Shown: in pieces, positions 7,785 to 10,075 of the stretch
How the letters are laid out: each line of letters begins with the position of its first letter
Numbering within the stretch: the first letter of the stretch is position 1
Assembly: GCA_937888925.1 (NCBI GenBank)
Contig: CALARM010000387.1
Coordinates: forward strand, 1-10,075
Length of the DNA stretch: 10,075 bases
Reading direction: 5' to 3'
DNA from: an uncultured Synergistia bacterium
Lineage (GTDB): Bacteria; Eremiobacterota; SpSt-956; JAKJGF01
Made by a program: the position numbers and the translations under genes
Notes under the pieces: model-generated
Databases searched by the model: none
The model's input: the letters and a program-made list of their open reading frames with translations, nothing else
What the model was told of the DNA's origin: nothing

Positions 7785-8231
7785 TCAAAAATCAAAACTC
7801 ACTTTTATTTTAAACATTTTTTCTGCAGGCAGATTATATATATCATTTATACCTGTTCTGCTTTTGATTTCTTCTATAATTCTGTTTATCTCCTCATTTG
7901 ATTGACATATCAGAGTAAACCAGAGATTATATTCATGATATCTTCCATAGTTATGAGTAACCTGATAATAGGAATTTATTATTTCAACTGTTTCTGTTAA
8001 TTTTTCCACCGGCACTTTCATTGTTACAAGAGTACTTTTATATCCCAGATCTTTACTTGAAAAAACCGGCCCTATTTCTCTTATAATTTTTTTTTCTTTA
8101 AGCTCTTTTATTCTCTTTATCAATTCTTTTTGAGTAATACCAGTAGTATTGGCCAGTTCTTTATAAGGAGTTCTGCTTATTGGAAAATCATTCTGTATTG
8201 AATTTAGTATTTTTTTATCCGTTTCATCCAT
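7785..8231 (-). CDS. ahbA: siroheme decarboxylase subunit AhbA-like (Lrp/AsnC fold)
   Basis: This is the partner subunit of the AhbB-like protein. Its 148 residues fit the family. The N-terminal winged-helix-like half runs MDETDKKILNSIQNDFP... to IIREIGPVF (49-57), followed by LGYKSTLVTMKVP (62-74). The signature THNYGRYHEYNLWFTL (92-107) contains the HEYNLWFTL motif typical of AhbA/NirD-type siroheme decarboxylases, and the tail LPAEKMFKIKVSFDF is characteristic. No good Shine-Dalgarno precedes the ATG, but the MDETD start matches family N-termini. A 350-nt spacer lies upstream, with a large inverted repeat (8286-8340) in the likely leader. It is first in the ahbA-ahbB pair. Confidence 0.88.
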   Translation of the reverse strand: MDETDKKILNSIQNDFPISRTPYKELANTTGITQKELIKRIKELKEKKIIREIGPVFSSKDLGYKSTLVTMKVPVEKLTETVEIINSYYQVTHNYGRYHEYNLWFTLICQSNEEINRIIEEIKSRTGINDIYNLPAEKMFKIKVSFDF

Positions 8232-8285
8232 AATAGTTTAATTCTACAATTATTTTTTAAATCCTTTTATTGTTTTGTACGTTGG

Positions 8286-8340
8286 GTTATATTTTGGTTT
8301 TATTTTTGTAAAAACAACTGAAACCGTAACAAAATATAAC
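8286..8340 (-). promoter_or_regulatory. large inverted repeat in the ahbA leader region
   Basis: GTTATATTTTG (8286-8296) and CAAAATATAAC (8330-8340) form a perfect 11-bp inverted repeat. GTTT/AAAC (8297-8300, 8321-8324) could extend it after a bulge, and TTTTTGTAAAAA lies in the loop. It is 55-109 nt before the ahbA start. It may be an operator or a leader hairpin. A TATAAT-like sequence lies farther upstream at about 8395-8405, but no convincing promoter could be fixed. Confidence 0.5.
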
Positions 8341-8458
8341 ATAAAAAAACAAGACAGGGAAGAACATAACTTATTAGAATTTAGAGGATTTTCGTTATAA
8401 TATTATAAATCCGGTCTCGGATGAAGTCATGGAGAGGAGGCTTATATTTCTTTTTCCT

Positions 8459-8531
8459 TTAGAGCCTATCCGAAAAGTAATATTTATTTACACCCAGAAA
8501 GACATTTGATGACTTTTCGGATAGGCTCTTA
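8459..8531. mobile_element. 67-bp MITE-like element with 17-bp terminal inverted repeats and TTA target duplication
   Basis: GAGCCTATCCGAAAAGT (8462-8478) is repeated perfectly inverted at 8512-8528 with 33 nt between. Both ends are flanked by TTA (8459-8461, 8529-8531), a 3-bp target duplication of the TNA form. GAGCC-type ends and TNA duplications suit the IS5 superfamily (IS1031-like group), so this is probably a non-autonomous element mobilised by such a transposase. There is no coding capacity. As a transcript hairpin it lacks a following T-run on either strand. Confidence 0.8.
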
Positions 8532-8532
8532 G

Positions 8533-8562
8533 TATACTCTAAAGTATTATACTCTAAAGTAT
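8533..8562. repeat. 15-bp perfect tandem repeat (two units)
   Basis: TATACTCTAAAGTAT occurs at 8533-8547 and again at 8548-8562. AGTATACT palindromes frame it (8531-8538, 8558-8565), so the whole is close to an inverted repeat. It lies 19 nt beyond the stop of the AIM24-family gene and directly against the MITE-like element. It could be a terminator-like structure or an insertion hotspot. Confidence 0.8.
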
Positions 8563-8581
8563 ACTAACAGTCTATTTTTGT

Positions 8582-9313
8582 CTAACTGCTTTTGGGCATA
8601 AAGGCAAGAATTCTCTGAGCAAGAGAAGATAACGGAAGTGACTGGAGCCATATTCTTCCTGTACCGCTGAGGGTTGCCAGGTAAAGTCCTTCTCCTCCGA
8701 AGAACATAGATTTCAGGTTTCCCGCCCTTTCAATATCATATTGAAGGCCCGGTTCAAAAGCTACAATACATCCTGTATCTATGGACATTTTTTCATTATT
8801 AAGTCTTTTTTCTACAATAGCTCCTCCTGCATGGAGGAATGCCATGCCGTCACCGCGCAATTTCTGAAGGATAAATCCCTGTCCTCCCCAGAAACCTGCA
8901 CCGAATTTTTTTGTCCATGCTATAGTGATTTCAGTTCCGAGAGCTGCACATAGAAAGGCATCCTTCTGGCAGAGAAGTTCTCCCCCCGGAATATCCGCAA
9001 GATTAACAGGAACAATCTTTCCGGGATAGGGAGCGGCGAAGGAAACTCTCTTTTTCCCCTGGCCATTGTTTTTAAAATGAGTCATAAACACTGACTCTCC
9101 GGTTAACATTCTCTGGCCGGCAGAGAAAAGTTTCCCGAAAAACCCCTGGTCTGGCTTTGAACCATCTCCCATTGTAGTTTCAAAACCTATACCGTCTTCC
9201 ATGTAAAGCATTGCTCCTGCTTCTGCAACAACAACTTCGCCCGGATCAAGCTCTACCTCAACAAACTGCAGATCTGAACCGAAGATCTGATAATCAATTT
9301 CATGGCATTTCAT
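8582..9313 (-). CDS. AIM24 / TIGR00266 family protein
   Basis: The 243-residue length and the whole pattern fit the bacterial TIGR00266 (AIM24, former DUF124) family, a jelly-roll-like beta protein. Visible hallmarks are [19 protein letters not shown] (31-49), [12 protein letters not shown] (69-80), PGKIVPVNL (97-105), [14 protein letters not shown] (143-156), and the C-terminal [19 protein letters not shown] (about 209-227). There is no signal peptide or membrane span, so it is probably cytoplasmic. Its biochemical role is not established. Mitochondrial AIM24 supports inner-membrane organisation, and bacterial members are often near stress genes. The start ATG has AGGGGAG 6 nt upstream. It is transcribed alone, divergent from the Nif11 gene and separated from it by 365 nt. 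Confidence 0.92.
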   Translation of the reverse strand: MKCHEIDYQIFGSDLQFVEVELDPGEVVVAEAGAMLYMEDGIGFETTMGDGSKPDQGFFGKLFSAGQRMLTGESVFMTHFKNNGQGKKRVSFAAPYPGKIVPVNLADIPGGELLCQKDAFLCAALGTEITIAWTKKFGAGFWGGQGFILQKLRGDGMAFLHAGGAIVEKRLNNEKMSIDTGCIVAFEPGLQYDIERAGNLKSMFFGGEGLYLATLSGTGRIWLQSLPLSSLAQRILAFMPKSS

Positions 9314-9484
9314 TTTAATCTCCCCTTCTGTATAATATTTTCGTCATTTATAATTATTTATTTTAGGAAAAATATAAAGGCAGGATATTCTACTTATAAA
9401 CGTCGAATATGATAAAATTCTCTTATTTGATATAAAAACCTTTTTTTATGAAAAAGCTATTAGGATTTCAACGTAGAAGGAGTT

Positions 9485-9513
9485 TCTATTCTCAAAAGAG
9501 AAATATGTTTTTA
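9485..9513 (+). repeat. 29-nt direct repeat, copy 1
   Basis: It matches 9629-9657 with one mismatch (T at 9489, C at 9633). The core TCTCAAAAGAGAAATATG contains a TTCTC/GAGAA hairpin around AAAA. The distance between copies is 144 bp. Confidence 0.9.
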
Positions 9514-9547
9514 CTGAAGTGAGCATAAATAATTAATAGTTAAAATC

Positions 9548-9575
9548 GTGAAGAGTGAAGGGTGGAGAGTGAAGA
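9548..9575 (+). repeat. heptamer array, four degenerate GTGAAGA units
   Basis: GTGAAGA, GTGAAGG, GTGGAGA and GTGAAGA follow each other without gaps. The 7-nt period and the GTGA start match the arrays at 73-127 and 5522-5561. Confidence 0.8.
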
Positions 9576-9628
9576 GAAAGAGGTTTTATTCGGTATTAAT
9601 GCTCAGATCAATAATAAAATAAGAACGG

Positions 9629-9657
9629 TCTACTCTCAAAAGAGAAATATGTTTTTA
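9629..9657 (+). repeat. 29-nt direct repeat, copy 2, directly upstream of the Nif11 gene
   Basis: This copy ends 7 nt before the AAGGAGG ribosome binding site (9665-9671) of the precursor gene, so it lies in the expected 5' untranslated leader and may be a regulatory element. Confidence 0.9.
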
Positions 9658-9678
9658 ATAAAATAAGGAGGAATTTTA

Positions 9679-9921
9679 ATGAGTATAGAATCCGCAAAAT
9701 TATATATAGAGAAAATAAAGACAGATAAAGAGTTTGCAAGAAAAGTAATGGAGTGTAAAGATGCAGAGACCCGTACGGCCTTTGTGAAAGGAGCAGGTTT
9801 TGACTTTACCGTTAATGAACTGAAGGAAGAAACATCAGAATTGGCTGATAGTGACATAGAATTTATATCAGGCGGAGGTTCCAGTAAGTGCTGCACACCC
9901 TTTATGGAGTTTATTCAATAA
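9679..9921 (+). CDS. Nif11-type leader RiPP precursor peptide
   Basis: The 80-residue peptide carries a Nif11-like leader (TIGR03798 type) of a ribosomally made, post-translationally modified peptide. The leader is recognised by MSIESAKLYIEKIKTDKEF (1-19), a CKDAETRTAFVKGAGFDFT segment (26-44), and an acidic ELADSDIEFISGG end (54-66), which gives a double-glycine processing site. Cleavage after Gly66 or Gly67 would release a core of about 13-14 residues containing SSKCCTPFMEFIQ, with two adjacent cysteines (71, 72), two serines and one threonine as possible modification sites. A C39-type protease/ABC exporter normally cuts such leaders. None is visible, so it and the maturase probably lie beyond the window. 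The start is strongly supported by AAGGAGG 7 nt upstream. An MBL-fold gene begins 43 nt downstream on the same strand with no clear terminator between. Confidence 0.92.
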   Translation: MSIESAKLYIEKIKTDKEFARKVMECKDAETRTAFVKGAGFDFTVNELKEETSELADSDIEFISGGGSSKCCTPFMEFIQ

Positions 9922-9964
9922 GTTTTTTTAACACCATACAGAGGAAAGGTCAGAGTAAATCTTT

Positions 9965-10075
9965 ATGAAGATTACAATTCTTTGTAATAACAGTGTAAAA
10001 ACATTCTGCCCATGTATGGCAGAACATGGTTTTTCAGCCTTCATAGAAACAGATTACGGAAATTTTTTGTTTGAT
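9965..10075 (+). CDS. metallo-beta-lactamase-fold hydrolase, N-terminal fragment (cut by window end)
   Basis: The 37 codons visible read MKITILCNNS..., then MAEHGFSAFIETDYGNFLFD. The AEHG-S-IET-LFD pattern is the first beta-sandwich of MBL-fold proteins of the dihydropteroate-synthase-like/ribofuranosylaminobenzene-phosphate-synthase-like group, just before the expected TG of LFDTG. The metal-binding HxHxDH motif lies beyond the window. An in-frame TAA at 9956 excludes an earlier start. The only Shine-Dalgarno-like sequence, AGGAAAGG (9942-9949), is 15 nt from the ATG, so translation may be weak or coupled. Two cysteines in a CPC (15-17) are unusual this early. Its place directly after the Nif11 precursor suggests a role in that cluster, by inference only. 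Confidence 0.8.
   Translation, partial: MKITILCNNSVKTFCPCMAEHGFSAFIETDYGNFLFD

Larger units (their letters stand above)
9314..9678. other. 365-nt non-coding spacer between the divergent AIM24 and Nif11 genes
   Basis: This spacer must contain the promoters of both flanking genes, but no -35/-10 pair stands out. It holds two copies of a 29-nt direct repeat and a heptamer array, listed separately. Two tiny ORFs occur (ATG 9448 to TGA 9522, and GTG 9562 to TAA 9666). Neither has a usable Shine-Dalgarno, so I do not call them genes. Confidence 0.6.

Noticed and set aside
7238..8231. Lrp/AsnC transcription regulators or heme d1 NirD/L/G/H proteins
   Set aside because: The HEYNLWFTL and VSHCY signatures point to siroheme decarboxylase subunits, two subunits are adjacent, and no nir or regulated amino-acid gene is present. 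NirDLGH cannot be excluded fully without the wider context.
8461..8529. 18-bp stem as an intrinsic terminator of the AIM24-family gene
   Set aside because: There is no T-run after the stem on the minus strand, the loop is 33 nt, and the TTA duplication favours a transposable element.
9448..9522. 24-codon ORF (ATG 9448) as a small gene
   Set aside because: It is preceded by a T-run with no Shine-Dalgarno and shares only its tail with the second repeat copy. It is kept as an observation, not a gene.
9562..9666. 34-codon ORF (GTG 9562) ending at the Nif11 ribosome binding site
   Set aside because: Its 5' part is the heptamer array and no ribosome binding site is visible. A coupling leader peptide is possible but unsupported.

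Overview
The window is AT-rich bacterial DNA with tightly spaced genes. The organism is probably an uncultured Gram-negative-type or deep-branching anaerobe. The hints are a lipoprotein with a lipobox, an archaeal/eukaryote-type prolyl-tRNA synthetase beside a true glutaminyl-tRNA synthetase, an AhbA/AhbB pair (siroheme-dependent alternative heme route, typical of anaerobes), a Nif11-type RiPP precursor, and many short intergenic repeats. No 16S or other phylogenetic marker is present, so the lineage is left open.

Layout. 1-133: an interspersed repeat copy and a heptamer-repeat hairpin downstream of glnS. 134-1849 (-): glnS, with a plausible promoter at 1879-1907. 2017-4641 (+): a compact three-gene operon made of an RsbW-like HATPase, a 14-TM DHA2-type MFS transporter and a cytoplasmic protein with two tandem CBM21-like glycogen/starch-binding domains. 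The last 161 bp of that operon, including the stop codon, are perfectly duplicated in tandem at 4644-4804. 4805-4905: a short-repeat patch that runs into the 3' end of a convergent lipoprotein gene (4883-5503, -). 5561-6988 (-): proS with a GTG start. 7050-7120: a second copy of the interspersed repeat. 7238-8231 (-): ahbA-ahbB. 8232-8581: a non-coding stretch with a large inverted repeat, a 67-bp MITE-like element with a TTA target duplication, and a 15-bp tandem repeat. 8582-9313 (-): an AIM24/TIGR00266-family protein. 9314-9678: a non-coding stretch with a 29-nt direct repeat and heptamer repeats. 9679-9921 (+): a Nif11-leader RiPP precursor with a short Cys-Cys core. 9965 to the window end: the start of a metallo-beta-lactamase-fold protein.

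How the genes relate. The two tRNA synthetases and AhbAB are housekeeping or metabolic. The two accessory loci are the HATPase-MFS-CBM21 operon, where signalling, transport and glycogen binding are co-transcribed, and the Nif11 precursor with its MBL-fold neighbour, which probably opens a RiPP cluster continuing to the right. The intergenic DNA carries at least four distinct short-repeat types (71-nt element, heptamer arrays, AATCC/CTG patches, MITE). This points to a genome shaped by small mobile or slippage-prone repeats.
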